Assembly: GCF_033193315.1 (NCBI RefSeq)
Contig: NZ_CP136187.1
Coordinates: 496,001 to 560,000, forward strand
DNA from: Agathobaculum sp. NTUH-O15-33
GTDB taxonomy: Bacteria; Bacillota; Clostridia; Oscillospirales; Butyricicoccaceae
DNA: 64,000 nt
Reading direction: 5' to 3'
The notes beneath the pieces are model-generated. The model did no database searches and was not told where the DNA came from. It was given only the letters and a program-made list of their open reading frames with translations. Position numbers and translations under genes: made by a program. This document shows, piece after piece, positions 43,697-52,286 of the stretch (within the stretch, counting starts at the first letter, position 1; each line of letters starts with the position of its first letter).

Positions 43697-45133
43697 GTGA
43701 AAGCACTTGCCAAGAAACTGGCCGCGCTGGCGCTCTCCGCCGCGCTGCTGACCGCGCCGGCCGGCGCGGTGACCGCCGACGGACAGAGCGAAACGTGGTT
43801 TGACGGCGTTTGGGCGCTGATCAACAGCTTTGGTCTGAAAGCGGAGGACAACCCGTATATTTTACAAAACTATATCAACAAATACCTGACCGAGCACCCG
43901 GAAGAATTATACGATGTTTTAAACGACATCCTCTCGCTGATGGACACGCACTCCATGTATCTGTCCGCGGAGGAATATTCGCAGGGCTTTTCCTCGGTCG
44001 AAGGCTTTGTCGGCATCGGCGTCGGCATGGAGCAGACGGCGAACGGCGTGCGCATCGCCGAGGTCATGCGCTATTCGGCGGCGGAGGAAGCCGGCTTGCA
44101 GATCGGCGATATCATCGTCGAGGTGGACGGCGTGTCTGTTTTGGATACGCCCCTTGCCGACGTGGCGGAAAAGCTGCGCGGGCAGGAAGGCACGACGGTT
44201 TCAATCACCGTGCAGCGGCAGGGGCGCGGCGTGACCGTCACCTGCACCCGCCGCAAGATCAATGAGACCTATGTATCGAATAAAACGCTCGCGGAGGGCA
44301 TCGAATATATTAAGGTGACCGCGATGGGGTCGGAAAACGACTGGAAGGCCTTTGAGGAGATCTGGAACGGCCTGCCCGACAAGGGCGCAAAGGCGGTCGT
44401 GCTGGATCTGCGGGGCAACGGCGGCGGCGTGATCGACGTCGCGATCCAAATGGCGAACGCCATGGTGCCGAATGCCGATGTGTATCTCGCCGGCGTACAC
44501 TGGCGCGAGGACATGGGCGGCTTGACCCGGCATTATTCGACGGGCAGCCAAATCCGCATGGATAAGATCGTCGTGCTGGTAGACGGCGGCACCGCCTCGG
44601 CGGCCGAGCTGCTGGCGGGCAGCCTGAAGGAAACGTCGTCCGCCACGCTGGTCGGCACCAAAACCTACGGCAAGGGACAGGGCCAGTTCCATCTGGAACT
44701 GGTGAACGGAGATAAGCTCGTAATCACCACGCTCGATCTGGAACTGCCGAAAAGCGGCACTTATGAGGGCAAGGGCATCCAGCCCGACGTCACGGTCGAA
44801 AACGAGCAGGTCACGGTAAACGCGGCGGCGCTCAAGCCGCTCGATACCAAAACGCCGCTTTATTTCGGCGACAGCTCGGAAGGCGTGTACGCCATGACCG
44901 AACGGCTGCATTTGCTCGGCCTGCTCGGCGGCGCGCAGCAAGCGTTCGACGGCGACGTGCTCGACGCGGTGGCCGCTTTCCGGCAGACCTATGAGATGGC
45001 GCCCGCGCAGTATGCATCCCCCGAGATGCTGGATGCGCTGGATGGGGCGATGCGCTCGCTGGACGGTCAGACCTATGTGCTCGATTCACAGCTTCAGCTT
45101 GCGCTGGAAATGTGCCGCCTTGCGATCAAGTAA
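43697..45133 (+). CDS. S41 carboxy-terminal processing peptidase with PDZ
   Basis: A 478-residue exported protein: signal peptide (about 1-28), helical N-terminal region, PDZ domain (about 95-190, GIGVGMEQTANGVRIAEV), S41 catalytic core with Ser in DGGTASAAELLAGSLKE and Lys in TYGKGQGQ, and a C-terminal PG_binding_1-like domain (GVYAMTERLHLLGLL..FDGDVLDAVAAFR). CtpA-like enzymes trim exported proteins and regulators of wall hydrolysis. GTG start after GGAAGGAA. Confidence 0.92.
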   Translation: MKALAKKLAALALSAALLTAPAGAVTADGQSETWFDGVWALINSFGLKAEDNPYILQNYINKYLTEHPEELYDVLNDILSLMDTHSMYLSAEEYSQGFSSVEGFVGIGVGMEQTANGVRIAEVMRYSAAEEAGLQIGDIIVEVDGVSVLDTPLADVAEKLRGQEGTTVSITVQRQGRGVTVTCTRRKINETYVSNKTLAEGIEYIKVTAMGSENDWKAFEEIWNGLPDKGAKAVVLDLRGNGGGVIDVAIQMANAMVPNADVYLAGVHWREDMGGLTRHYSTGSQIRMDKIVVLVDGGTASAAELLAGSLKETSSATLVGTKTYGKGQGQFHLELVNGDKLVITTLDLELPKSGTYEGKGIQPDVTVENEQVTVNAAALKPLDTKTPLYFGDSSEGVYAMTERLHLLGLLGGAQQAFDGDVLDAVAAFRQTYEMAPAQYASPEMLDALDGAMRSLDGQTYVLDSQLQLALEMCRLAIK

Positions 45134-45185
45134 GCGCGGCGGCAAAATGATGAACGGTCCGCGCCGCGCGCGGAGAAAGGAAAAC

Positions 45186-46211
45186 ATGGATACCATTCCT
45201 TTGTGCCACAGTCTGCAAACCATATTGACCGGGGAGGATGAGCTGCCGCTTTACGCGGCGCGGCCCGCCGGTTTTGCGGCGGCGCTCGCGCCTGACGGGG
45301 CGAACTGTACCCGCTGGGCGGAACAGTTGAGCCCGCTGCCCGTGGGGCTGCCGCTGGTTTGCCCGCCCGCGCCCGACCCGGACGCGATCGAGCGGCCGGT
45401 GACCCTGCGCTATATCGAGGATTGCAAGCGGGCGTTTCGTCCGCTGCTGCATGATGACGCGGCGTTTTACTACGTTTGCGGCGCGGAGACCTTTGCCACG
45501 CTGCGCGCGGCCGTGCTGGCGCTGACTGATCTGACCGGCCGCACCGTGATTGCGGAACTGGAGGCGACGGGCGACGAGGGCCGCCTTGCGGACGGCACGG
45601 AGGTGCGCGCCGCGGTGGGTGTATTGCAGCGCATTGGCGTTACAACGGTCATTCTGCGGGCGGATCGGCCCGAAGCGCTTTCCGAAGCGCTGACGGAGAC
45701 CGCGCCTTATGCGCGGCTGTCTCTGGGGGCGTGCGTGCGCGCCCAGTGGCTGCGGGATGGGCTGCGGCTGCCGAGCGTGGAGCTGCTCCTTCCCGTGCCG
45801 GGCGAAAGCGGAGAAGCGCTGCTTGCGCTGATCGGCGAGCCGCCCGCCGTGCCGCGCGACCATGATGATTTTATTATCGCGCCGGACGGCACGAACGCGC
45901 ATTTTATCGATCCGACGATTGATATCTCGGACGAGATCGAATGCGGACACCGCTTGGGCGAAGCCCTGATTGAAGCAGAGGACGACGCGGGCGCTTTAAA
46001 GCTGGTGCTCGAAAGCGAGGAGGACGTCGTCGCGCTGGAGGAGCACCGCTATATGATATCGCGCCCGGTTTGCCTGTGCGCGGAATCGGCCGAGCTGCTG
46101 GAGCAGGGGCTGCGCGTCTACCCGGGGCTTGCCCTGTACGACGGCACATGGGAGCAGCCGGAAGAAGTTCTTCATTATTTGGAACATAAGTACGGGCTCA
46201 TCCGTCTATAA
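45186..46211 (+). CDS. Degenerate homocysteine-methyltransferase-like protein
   Basis: 341 residues from ATG 45186 (MDTIPLCHSLQTILTGEDEL), with GAGAAAGG upstream; a longer in-frame start overlaps the S41 gene and is unlikely. The region YVCGAETFATLRAAVLALTD..VIAELEATGDEG...VLQRIGVTTVILRA resembles the barrel of homocysteine S-methyltransferases, but the zinc-binding Cys motifs are not evident. The second half (DPTIDISDEIECGHRLGEAL) is unrecognised and acidic. The function is uncertain, perhaps a non-catalytic relative. Confidence 0.65.
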   Translation: MDTIPLCHSLQTILTGEDELPLYAARPAGFAAALAPDGANCTRWAEQLSPLPVGLPLVCPPAPDPDAIERPVTLRYIEDCKRAFRPLLHDDAAFYYVCGAETFATLRAAVLALTDLTGRTVIAELEATGDEGRLADGTEVRAAVGVLQRIGVTTVILRADRPEALSEALTETAPYARLSLGACVRAQWLRDGLRLPSVELLLPVPGESGEALLALIGEPPAVPRDHDDFIIAPDGTNAHFIDPTIDISDEIECGHRLGEALIEAEDDAGALKLVLESEEDVVALEEHRYMISRPVCLCAESAELLEQGLRVYPGLALYDGTWEQPEEVLHYLEHKYGLIRL

Positions 46212-46254
46212 ATTTTGGCTATTGCGCGCCAAGACGGCGCAGGGAGGGAAACTG

Positions 46255-47226
46255 TTGGACTGGAAAGAGGTAACGATCTATACGACGACCGCGGGCATCG
46301 AACCGGTAGCGGATATGCTCCTGCAAAACGGGGTGGAAGGCTATGTGCTGGAAGATGCGGCGGATTTTCAGGATTTTCTCGCGGATACAGAGATATACTG
46401 GGACTATGTCGACGAGGATCTCATGCGCGAAAAATCCACGCAGGAGACTTGCCTCAAGATTTATCTGCCGCAGGATGAAGCCGGGGCGAAGCAGCTCGCG
46501 GCCATCCGCGCGGCGCTGGAAAACCTGAAAGCGCGGGACGAGGGCAGCGCTTGGGGGCGGCTGTGTTTCGATACCGCCGTCACCCGTCAGCAGGATTGGG
46601 AATGGGGCTGGAAGCAGTATTTCAAGCCCTTTCCGGTCGGCAAAAGTTTTTTGATCAAACCCTCGTGGGAAACGGTGGAGGATGCGGCGGGCCGCCGCAT
46701 TCTGGAGATCGATCCCGCTTCTTCGTTCGGCACGGGCACGCATGATACCACGCAGCTTTGCATCGCGGCGCTGGAAGACACCGTGCGCCCGGGCGACGCC
46801 GTACTCGATATGGGCACGGGTTCGGGCATACTGGCAATCGCGGCGGCCATGCTGGGCGGCGAAGTGCGGGCCGTGGCCGATATCGACGCGAACTGTTTGA
46901 AGACCGCACAGGAAAACGCGGAGAAAAACCATGTTTCCATCGGGCAGGGCTTTTGCGGCGACGCGGCGCGCGACGCCGCGATGGCGGAAAAGCTCGGCAC
47001 GGGCTATCAGGTGATCGTGGCCAACATCGTGGCCGATGTCATCATCGGCATGGCGCGGCTCTTTTGGGATAAGCTTTCGTCCGGCGGCACGCTCATTTGC
47101 TCGGGCATTTTAAACGAGCGCGCGGACGAGGTTTGCCAAAAATTGACGGAGACCGGCTTTGCGATCGTCCACGCCGCGCAAAGCGACGATTGGAGCGCGT
47201 TTACCGCCCGGAAAAACGCTGTTTGA
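46255..47226 (+). CDS. prmA: Ribosomal protein L11 methyltransferase
   Basis: A 323-residue protein. The N-terminal substrate-recognition domain (WKEVTIYTTTAGIEPVADML) is followed by a class I methyltransferase: IDPASSFGTGTHDTTQLC, LDMGTGSGILAIAAA, and VIVANIVADVI. It trimethylates ribosomal protein L11. It starts at TTG 46255, chosen for AGGGAGGG 7 bases upstream and family length. Followed by rsmE, a common order. Confidence 0.93.
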   Translation: MDWKEVTIYTTTAGIEPVADMLLQNGVEGYVLEDAADFQDFLADTEIYWDYVDEDLMREKSTQETCLKIYLPQDEAGAKQLAAIRAALENLKARDEGSAWGRLCFDTAVTRQQDWEWGWKQYFKPFPVGKSFLIKPSWETVEDAAGRRILEIDPASSFGTGTHDTTQLCIAALEDTVRPGDAVLDMGTGSGILAIAAAMLGGEVRAVADIDANCLKTAQENAEKNHVSIGQGFCGDAARDAAMAEKLGTGYQVIVANIVADVIIGMARLFWDKLSSGGTLICSGILNERADEVCQKLTETGFAIVHAAQSDDWSAFTARKNAV

Positions 47227-47286
47227 ACGAGTGCTTGCAAAATGGCCGAAGATTTGTTAGAATAGGAAAGGATTTGTGCGAAACAC

Positions 47287-48011
47287 ATGCCGAGATTTTT
47301 TGTGACGGACAAACCGAAGAACGGCGTGATCACCCTGACTGGGGAGGATGCGCACCATGCCTGCCGCGTGCTGCGGCTGCGCGAGGGCGAGGCCATCACG
47401 TTGTGCGACGGCGCCGGCACCGATTACGAGTGCGAGATCGCGCTGGCGAAGGAGAGCGGGGTTCAGTGCCTTGTTTTATCCGAACGGCCGTCGTCCGGCG
47501 AGCCGGAACAGCATATTACGCTGTATATGGCGCTGCCCAAGGGCGATAAGATGGAGCTGATCGTACAGAAATCGGTCGAGCTCGGCGTTCGGGAGATCGT
47601 TCCGTTTCTGTCGGCGCACTGTGTGTCGCGGCCGGATAAGACCGAAAAAAGGTGGCCCGGTGGCGCAAAATCGCGCTGGAAGCGGCGAAGCAATGCGGAA
47701 GAGGCTGCATTCCGCAGGTGCATGAAGTGCATTCGGTCGAAAAAGCGATCGAAAGGGCCGCTTTAGCCGAGACAAGGCTGTTCTTTTATGAAAACGAAAA
47801 ACACACCGGCCTGCGCGACGTTCTGTCGAACGGCGTAGGGCGGAGCGTATCGCTGGTGATCGGCCCGGAGGGCGGCTTTGCCCCCAGCGAAAAGGATGCC
47901 GCGGAACGGGCGGGGCTTGTGAGCGTATCGCTCGGCACGCGCATCCTGCGGTGTGAGACCGCGCCGATCGCGGCGCTGGCCGCGGTGCTGTATGCCGGCG
48001 GCAATATGTAA
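47287..48011 (+). pseudogene. rsmE: 16S rRNA m3U1498 methyltransferase, frameshifted
   Basis: The N-terminal part (MPRFFVTDKPKNGVITLTG, YMALPKGDKMELIVQKSVEL) and the C-terminal SPOUT knot (VIGPEGGFAPSEKDAAERAG, LGTRILRCETAPIAALAAVLY) are in different frames. They join in the A-run at 47645-47650, where six A are present and seven would restore VARWRKIALEAAKQCGR, the conserved RWRKI-x-x-EA-x-KQ-C motif. RsmE methylates U1498 of 16S rRNA. All motifs are intact apart from this one base. Confidence 0.9.
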
Positions 48012-48033
48012 GAAGAAAAGGGAGTTGAGAGCG

Positions 48034-48818
48034 TTGGCCAAAAGCAATACGAGCAAAAAGCCAATCAGCCATGGGAAGAATATACAACAAACAAGGTGCT
48101 CACTGTGTTTACCGTGTGCCTGATGGGCGTGCTGCTGCTCATGATCTTGCAGCGGCTGCTGGATTACGCGAACACATGGGCCGTGGGCATGGCGGTGCAG
48201 AAGGGACTGCTGGTGCTCGGCGCGATCGGCGTCCTTTGGGGCCTCTACCTGCTTGTGCGGGAGCGCACGGGCAAGCGCAGCGCGGCGCGCCGCATCATAT
48301 GCGGGCGCAACGTGCTGATCGTCAGCGTGGTGATGGTGCTCGCGATGAGCGTGATCGGGTATTACGGCGTGCAGCCGATCAAGGCGCTGTACGTCATTTT
48401 GCCGGTATTGGCGGTCTACTATCTGGTGTTTCATTCCTATGCGCCGGAATTTTTCTGTATCGCGCTTTACAGCGGTGCGGCGGTCGGCCTGATCTGGGTC
48501 GTGCGCCGGGCGCAGGTATCTGATTCGCATCCGAACCTTGCGTTTATCGCGGCGGGCGTGATGGCGGCAATCGCCGTGATCGGCCTAATCATCCTCGCCG
48601 CCGTGCACGGCAAAAAGGGCCGCTTTACGCTGGGCGGCCGTAAGGTCGATCTGAGCTTCAGCCGCAATGCCTACGGCATGCTGGTGCTGACGCCGGTGCT
48701 GATGACCGTGCTGGCCGTGCTGGCCGCCGTGGTGCCGAGCATCAGCTTGATCTGCATGGGCGTTGCTGCGGGGTACCTGTTTATCACCGCGGTCTACTAC
48801 ACGGTAAAGCTGATGTGA
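48034..48818 (+). pseudogene. Multi-helix membrane protein, probable one-base frameshift near start
   Basis: From GTG 48096 a 240-residue protein with about seven membrane helices is open, but no binding site precedes it. Upstream, TTG 48034 with AGGGAG encodes LAKSNTSKK in another frame. Adding one A to the run at 48055-48059 joins it to ANQPWEEYTTNKVLTVFT, giving a natural cytosolic N-terminus. No family recognised. It follows rsmE closely and may be in its operon. Confidence 0.7.
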
Positions 48819-48900
48819 TCGCAAGAATCGATCGGAGCGGGCGGCGGAGGTCGTCCGCTTTGTTTACGGCAAATCACGATACAAGCGGGGAGGGGGCGGC

Positions 48901-49674
48901 ATGAAGCGGTTCGGCAAGGCGCTGATTGTTCTGGGCGCGGTCGCCTGTGTGGCGCTGTACTTACTATACCCGCGCTTTGCGGCGGCGCGGGTGCAAAACC
49001 CCTATGAGGCCGCCGCGATGCTGGAAACGGCGCTGCGCGCCGGTGATACCGGTGAAACCGTGTTCCGCACCGAAGAGATCGATCTGGACGACGTGTATAC
49101 CGCGCTGGAAGCGATCTATCCGTATTCGTTTGCCCTGCGCGCGACCACGCGGCCGGGCGGCACAACCGCGCTCGTGGTCGAGGTCTCGCGACCGGTGCGG
49201 CAGGATGAGGCCCGGCAATATGCCAAAACGCTGGCCCAAAGCGTCGTCACCGAGGATATGGACGAAACCGCCAAGCTGCGAGCGCTGCACGATGCGCTGA
49301 TTCGCCAGTGCCGCTACGATACCGATACGGCGGAGAGCGAGCGCCGTGTCGGCTCTTCCGCGCCGTTTGCGGCCGATGGCGCGCTTTTGGATCATAAGGC
49401 CGTGTGCGCGGGCTACGGGCGCGCATACGCCATGCTGTGTGAAGCGGTAGGCATTCGCGCGGTCTATGTCACCTCGGAGGAGATGGATCACGGCTGGAAT
49501 GCTGTGCGGCTGAACGGAACCACCTATTATATCGACTGTACCTTCGACGACCCCGTGCCCGACCGGGGGGAATATGTCTTTTCGGAGTATTTTATGCGCA
49601 CCGGTGACGAGCTTGCCAAAACGCATGTTTGGGATCGCTCGTTTTATGAACGATTACTCGACAACCTCGGATAA
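48901..49674 (+). CDS. Secreted transglutaminase-like protein
   Basis: A 257-residue protein with an N-terminal membrane anchor (about 5-24). The transglutaminase-like core has a Cys in HKAVCAGYGRAYAMLCEAVG, His in DHGWNAVRLNG and Asp in YYIDCTFDDP, so the full Cys-His-Asp triad is visible. Bacterial members are thought to act as proteases or on wall peptides. GGGGAGG precedes the ATG. Confidence 0.9.
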   Translation: MKRFGKALIVLGAVACVALYLLYPRFAAARVQNPYEAAAMLETALRAGDTGETVFRTEEIDLDDVYTALEAIYPYSFALRATTRPGGTTALVVEVSRPVRQDEARQYAKTLAQSVVTEDMDETAKLRALHDALIRQCRYDTDTAESERRVGSSAPFAADGALLDHKAVCAGYGRAYAMLCEAVGIRAVYVTSEEMDHGWNAVRLNGTTYYIDCTFDDPVPDRGEYVFSEYFMRTGDELAKTHVWDRSFYERLLDNLG

Positions 49675-49692
49675 AATATTTTAAAAATTTTC

Positions 49693-49721
49693 TTGACAAT
49701 CCCGCATGTGTGGCTTATAAT
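49693..49721 (+). promoter_or_regulatory. Sigma-A promoter of tRNA cluster
   Basis: TTGACA (49693-49698), 17-base spacer, TATAAT (49716-49721): both boxes consensus. Confidence 0.93.
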
Positions 49722-49760
49722 AAGATACGTCGCCGACGAACGGTCGACAGGAGAGAAAAT

Positions 49761-49837
49761 GGCGGTATAGCTTAGTTGGCTAGAGCGTCCGGTTCATACC
49801 CGGAAGGTCATTGGTTCAAGTCCAATTACCGCTACCA
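49761..49837 (+). tRNA. tRNA-Met (CAT)
   Basis: Acceptor GGCGGTA / TACCGCT, anticodon stem TCCGG / CCGGA with loop TTCATAC (anticodon CAT), T arm TTGGTTCAAGTCCAA, encoded CCA. An acceptor pair at position 1-72 (G-T wobble) is present, so it is an elongator-type methionine or lysidine-modified Ile tRNA; the latter cannot be ruled out. Confidence 0.93.
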
Positions 49838-49846
49838 CTTTTCTTT

Positions 49847-49921
49847 GGCCCGTTGGTCAAGCGGTCAAGACACCGCCCTTTCACGGCGGTAACGCGGGTT
49901 CGATTCCCGCACGGGTCACCA
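49847..49921 (+). tRNA. tRNA-Glu (TTC)
   Basis: Acceptor GGCCCGT / ACGGGTC, anticodon arm CCGCC-CTTTCAC-GGCGG (anticodon TTC), T arm GCGGGTTCGATTCCCGC, encoded CCA. Confidence 0.97.
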
Positions 49922-49924
49922 TTT

Positions 49925-50000
49925 GGGAGTTTAGCTCAGCTGGGAGAGCATCTGCCTTACAAGCAGAGGGTCAGCGGTTCGAGCCCGTTAACTCCCACCA
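49925..50000 (+). tRNA. tRNA-Val (TAC)
   Basis: Acceptor GGGAGTT / AACTCCC, anticodon arm TCTGC-CTTACAA-GCAGA (anticodon TAC), encoded CCA. Last gene before the prophage; it is a candidate attachment-site neighbour. Confidence 0.97.
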
Positions 50001-50003
50001 AAG

Positions 50004-50052
50004 AAAAAGTTCCGATAATCAGGTTATTTGCTTGGTTATCGGAACTTTTTTT
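50004..50052 (+). terminator. Terminator of tRNA cluster
   Basis: A 15-bp AAAAAGTTCCGATAA / TTATCGGAACTTTTT stem followed by more T. The integrase gene ends 2 bases further on. Confidence 0.92.
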
Positions 50053-50053
50053 A

Positions 50054-51268
50054 TTATTTCGTTACTACTTTCCGCATTCCTGCTTCGCACTCTTCGCCTG
50101 CCTTTTGCACGCTTTTAATGCCTTTTTCTAGTTTCGGTGTTGCACCTACTGTTGCACCTATGGCGGCAATCTTCTCCGCCGCGCTTGATAGCGTGTCCTC
50201 GCGCATATGGGTGTAAATTTTTGATGTAAGGACAATGGACGAATGCCCCATCAAGTATTTTGCCACGTTGAGCGGCACACCGGCGGATTCCAAGTCGGTA
50301 CAATAGGTATGGCGAAAGCAGTACATATCCAGATCGGACGCAATTACGCTTTTTACAATAACCGGAACCCCGTATCGCGTCTTGGTTTTTCCGTCTGCAT
50401 TCTTTTCGGTTTCAGCACCTAACGCCAGATCCATTTCCCGTTTGAAAATCGACCACGCGCGCCGCATAGATGTGTAGCTAAAATACTCACCGCGCGTATT
50501 GGTTAACACAAAGGCATCCAGATTGTCGGGGAACTTGAAGGAATCCCATAACATTGGAGGAATGGGAATGTTGCGCTTTCCTGCCGAGGACTTTGGTTCT
50601 CCGATTGTTCCACTTTTTTTAACAGCATGGCGAATCATCAACCGCCGATTCACTTGATCGATATCACACCATCGCAAAGCGGCTGCTTCTTGAGGCCGTA
50701 GACCGCAGCAGAGCATTAGTTTTATGGCTAGGCCAAACCTATTCGTCTCAGCAACGGAAAGCGCAGCAGCGCGCTCCTCCGTCGTAATGGTGCGGTGCGT
50801 GCCGTCCGTTGCTTTGGGGGCGCTAATATCCTCGGACGGGTCGCGCCGAATAACACCGTCCTTAACGGCCTGATGGAATATGGCCCGAATCGTCACAAGC
50901 AGCTTATCACAATGGGTTTTTGATTTCCCGGCCTGATTGTTCATTATCTCTTGCAAATTTGTGGGGCGAACGTTTTTCATTTTTAAAGGGCCGATGATGG
51001 GGATGATGTGGTTGTCGATGCGCGCGGTATATGCGTGGTAAACGCTGTCAGAAACCGTGGTCGACTTATACGTTTTTGCCCAGCGTATGGCATAGTCTGC
51101 GACCCGAATATCGTCGCCAATCAGTAACGATCCGTCTTCACGTTCCTGCTGTGCCTTTGCGGCCTTTTTGTCTGCATCGCGCTGGCTGACGGAGGAACGA
51201 ACATAGTACCGCTTGCCCTCAAATGTGTATGTAGCGGTGTAAAGCTTTTTCTTTTTGTCTTTAGGCAT
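50054..51268 (-). CDS. int: Phage tyrosine integrase
   Basis: A 404-residue recombinase. N-terminal arm-type AP2-like DNA-binding region (YTATYTFEGKRYYVRSS), SAM-like core-binding domain (about 60-140), and catalytic domain with Arg in CCGLRPQEAAALRW, the RHT box CFRHTYCTDL, GHSS and the nucleophile Tyr in TSKIYTHM. The first box-II residue is Tyr rather than His (YCFRH). It integrates and excises the prophage and faces the tRNA genes. A C-terminal extension of about 45 residues follows the Tyr. Confidence 0.95.
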   Translation of the reverse strand: MPKDKKKKLYTATYTFEGKRYYVRSSVSQRDADKKAAKAQQEREDGSLLIGDDIRVADYAIRWAKTYKSTTVSDSVYHAYTARIDNHIIPIIGPLKMKNVRPTNLQEIMNNQAGKSKTHCDKLLVTIRAIFHQAVKDGVIRRDPSEDISAPKATDGTHRTITTEERAAALSVAETNRFGLAIKLMLCCGLRPQEAAALRWCDIDQVNRRLMIRHAVKKSGTIGEPKSSAGKRNIPIPPMLWDSFKFPDNLDAFVLTNTRGEYFSYTSMRRAWSIFKREMDLALGAETEKNADGKTKTRYGVPVIVKSVIASDLDMYCFRHTYCTDLESAGVPLNVAKYLMGHSSIVLTSKIYTHMREDTLSSAAEKIAAIGATVGATPKLEKGIKSVQKAGEECEAGMRKVVTK

Positions 51269-51388
51269 AAAAATAACCCCTTTCTTCCCATAAAAAAGTA
51301 TGGTAAAATGGGGGTAGATGTTTGGACGGCTAATCTTTACATCTACCCTTGTCCCGCTTACCGGTTGCAGCCGGTGGGCGGGATTTTT

Positions 51389-51619
51389 TTATTGAACGGA
51401 AATATCGACGGGAGTTTGCGGAACTATAGTCGATATTGCATGCTTATATATCATCTCCTGTGCTCCGCCAGCTAGAACCATGATAACGTTGCTGTCGAAT
51501 CCGGTTACGGTACATTTAATCTGGAACCCGTTTGTTAGAAAGATGGTTACTGGTGTGTGATCTTTCCGCACGGCGTTTAATAATTTGTCCTGTAGGTTAA
51601 CAGGTGTCTTACTATCCAT
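51389..51619 (-). CDS. hfq: Prophage-encoded Hfq-like RNA chaperone
   Basis: 76 residues from ATG 51619, after TAGGAG. The Sm1 segment (NLQDKLLNAVRKDHTPVTIF, LTNGFQIKCTVTGFD) and the Sm2 motif YKHAISTIVP are clear Hfq signatures. The Gln of NLQDKLL and the YKH of Sm2 are the usual proximal-face residues. Hfq forms a hexameric ring that pairs small RNAs with mRNAs. It lies in the lysogeny region beside int and repressor, suggesting a lysogenic or regulatory role. Confidence 0.88.
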   Translation of the reverse strand: MDSKTPVNLQDKLLNAVRKDHTPVTIFLTNGFQIKCTVTGFDSNVIMVLAGGAQEMIYKHAISTIVPQTPVDISVQ

Positions 51620-51656
51620 TTTTAAATCTCCTAAAGCCACATCCGGCTTGAAACTG

Positions 51657-51683
51657 GTGGCACAAAGGCGGATTTTGTGCCAC
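51657..51683. promoter_or_regulatory. Hairpin in hfq leader
   Basis: A perfect 10-bp stem GTGGCACAAA / TTTGTGCCAC with a 7-base loop, about 38 bases upstream of the hfq start. There is no T-tract on either strand, so it is not a simple terminator. It may be an RNA control element. Confidence 0.55.
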
Positions 51684-51989
51684 GATCTGACGAATAATCA
51701 GCGTTTGTGTTCATATGCCATTTTAATTTGGGAAGTATTGCTTGCGTAGGAAAACTTATTCCATTGATAGCATTCTGACGTAGTGGTAGTATATATATAG
51801 AAAGTGGGTATCTTGTTAATGACTAACATAACGTGTTAATGGTGGACGACCTGTGGTACGAAAAAACGTACTTTGGTAATAGTTAAACAATATACCGCAA
51901 AGGGGATGGTTGTTATGCTTTATATGCGGAATAAGTGCAAAAAACGTGATAAACTGTTTTTTGAACCTAGCGTCCGATAAAAATAGGCA
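51684..51989. other. AT-rich non-coding stretch between hfq and SOS promoter
   Basis: About 300 bases with no convincing gene. It holds alternating TATATATAT (51790-51799) and several inverted GTTAAT and ACGT-type motifs (near 51815-51875). It probably contains the leftward promoter for hfq and int, but I cannot place it. Confidence 0.5.
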
Positions 51990-52018
51990 TTGAAAATCGC
52001 ATAAGATGGTGGTATTAT
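51990..52018 (+). promoter_or_regulatory. Sigma-A promoter of SOS-controlled small ORF
   Basis: TTGAAA (51990-51995), 17-base spacer, TATTAT (52013-52018). Confidence 0.78.
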
Positions 52019-52035
52019 AAATACACCAAACGAAT

Positions 52036-52049
52036 CGAACGTTCGTTCG
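52036..52049. promoter_or_regulatory. LexA (SOS) box
   Basis: CGAAC-GTTC-GTTCG fits the Firmicute LexA/DinR consensus CGAAC-N4-GTTCG exactly, and extends as TCGAACG-TT-CGTTCGA. It starts 18 bases after the -10 box, where bound LexA would block transcription. Confidence 0.82.
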
Positions 52050-52105
52050 ATAAAATAAAGGATTGTGTAGGCTCACCGCTGGCGGCGAGGGGAAGGAGAA
52101 TATTT

Positions 52106-52282
52106 ATGACAGGCATAAACAAAAAGAATGAAAGACGGGCGATCGGGCCTGTACATAGAGCATATAACGAGGGATATCGGCAAGCCATAATTAGTGCGGT
52201 ACAAGCGAATGATGATTCTCGATTTCTGGAATCGGTGTGTATGCATATACGATGTTTAGAGCGTGTGCTAAAAACTAAATAA
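52106..52282 (+). CDS. Small LexA-controlled prophage protein, candidate antirepressor
   Basis: 58 residues (MTGINKKNERRAIGPVHRAY to CLERVLKTK), with AAGGAG 8 bases before the ATG. It is basic, helical and soluble. No family recognised. It is preceded by a good promoter and an exact LexA box. It converges on the CI-like repressor gene with 4 bases between stops and no terminator. By analogy to LexA-controlled antirepressors of other phages, it may inactivate the repressor after DNA damage; the transcript would also run antisense to the repressor gene. Confidence 0.72.
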   Translation: MTGINKKNERRAIGPVHRAYNEGYRQAIISAVQANDDSRFLESVCMHIRCLERVLKTK

Positions 52283-52286
52283 TGTC

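Noticed and set aside
44991..45185. Longer start for the 45186 gene overlapping the S41 peptidase
   Set aside because: The extension is Arg/Pro-rich shadow of the peptidase gene, and a proper binding site precedes ATG 45186.
50054..51268. The prophage integrase as the S-layer invertase
   Set aside because: It is 42 kb away, of standard phage type, and next to its own expected attachment site; nothing links it to the 64-bp core.
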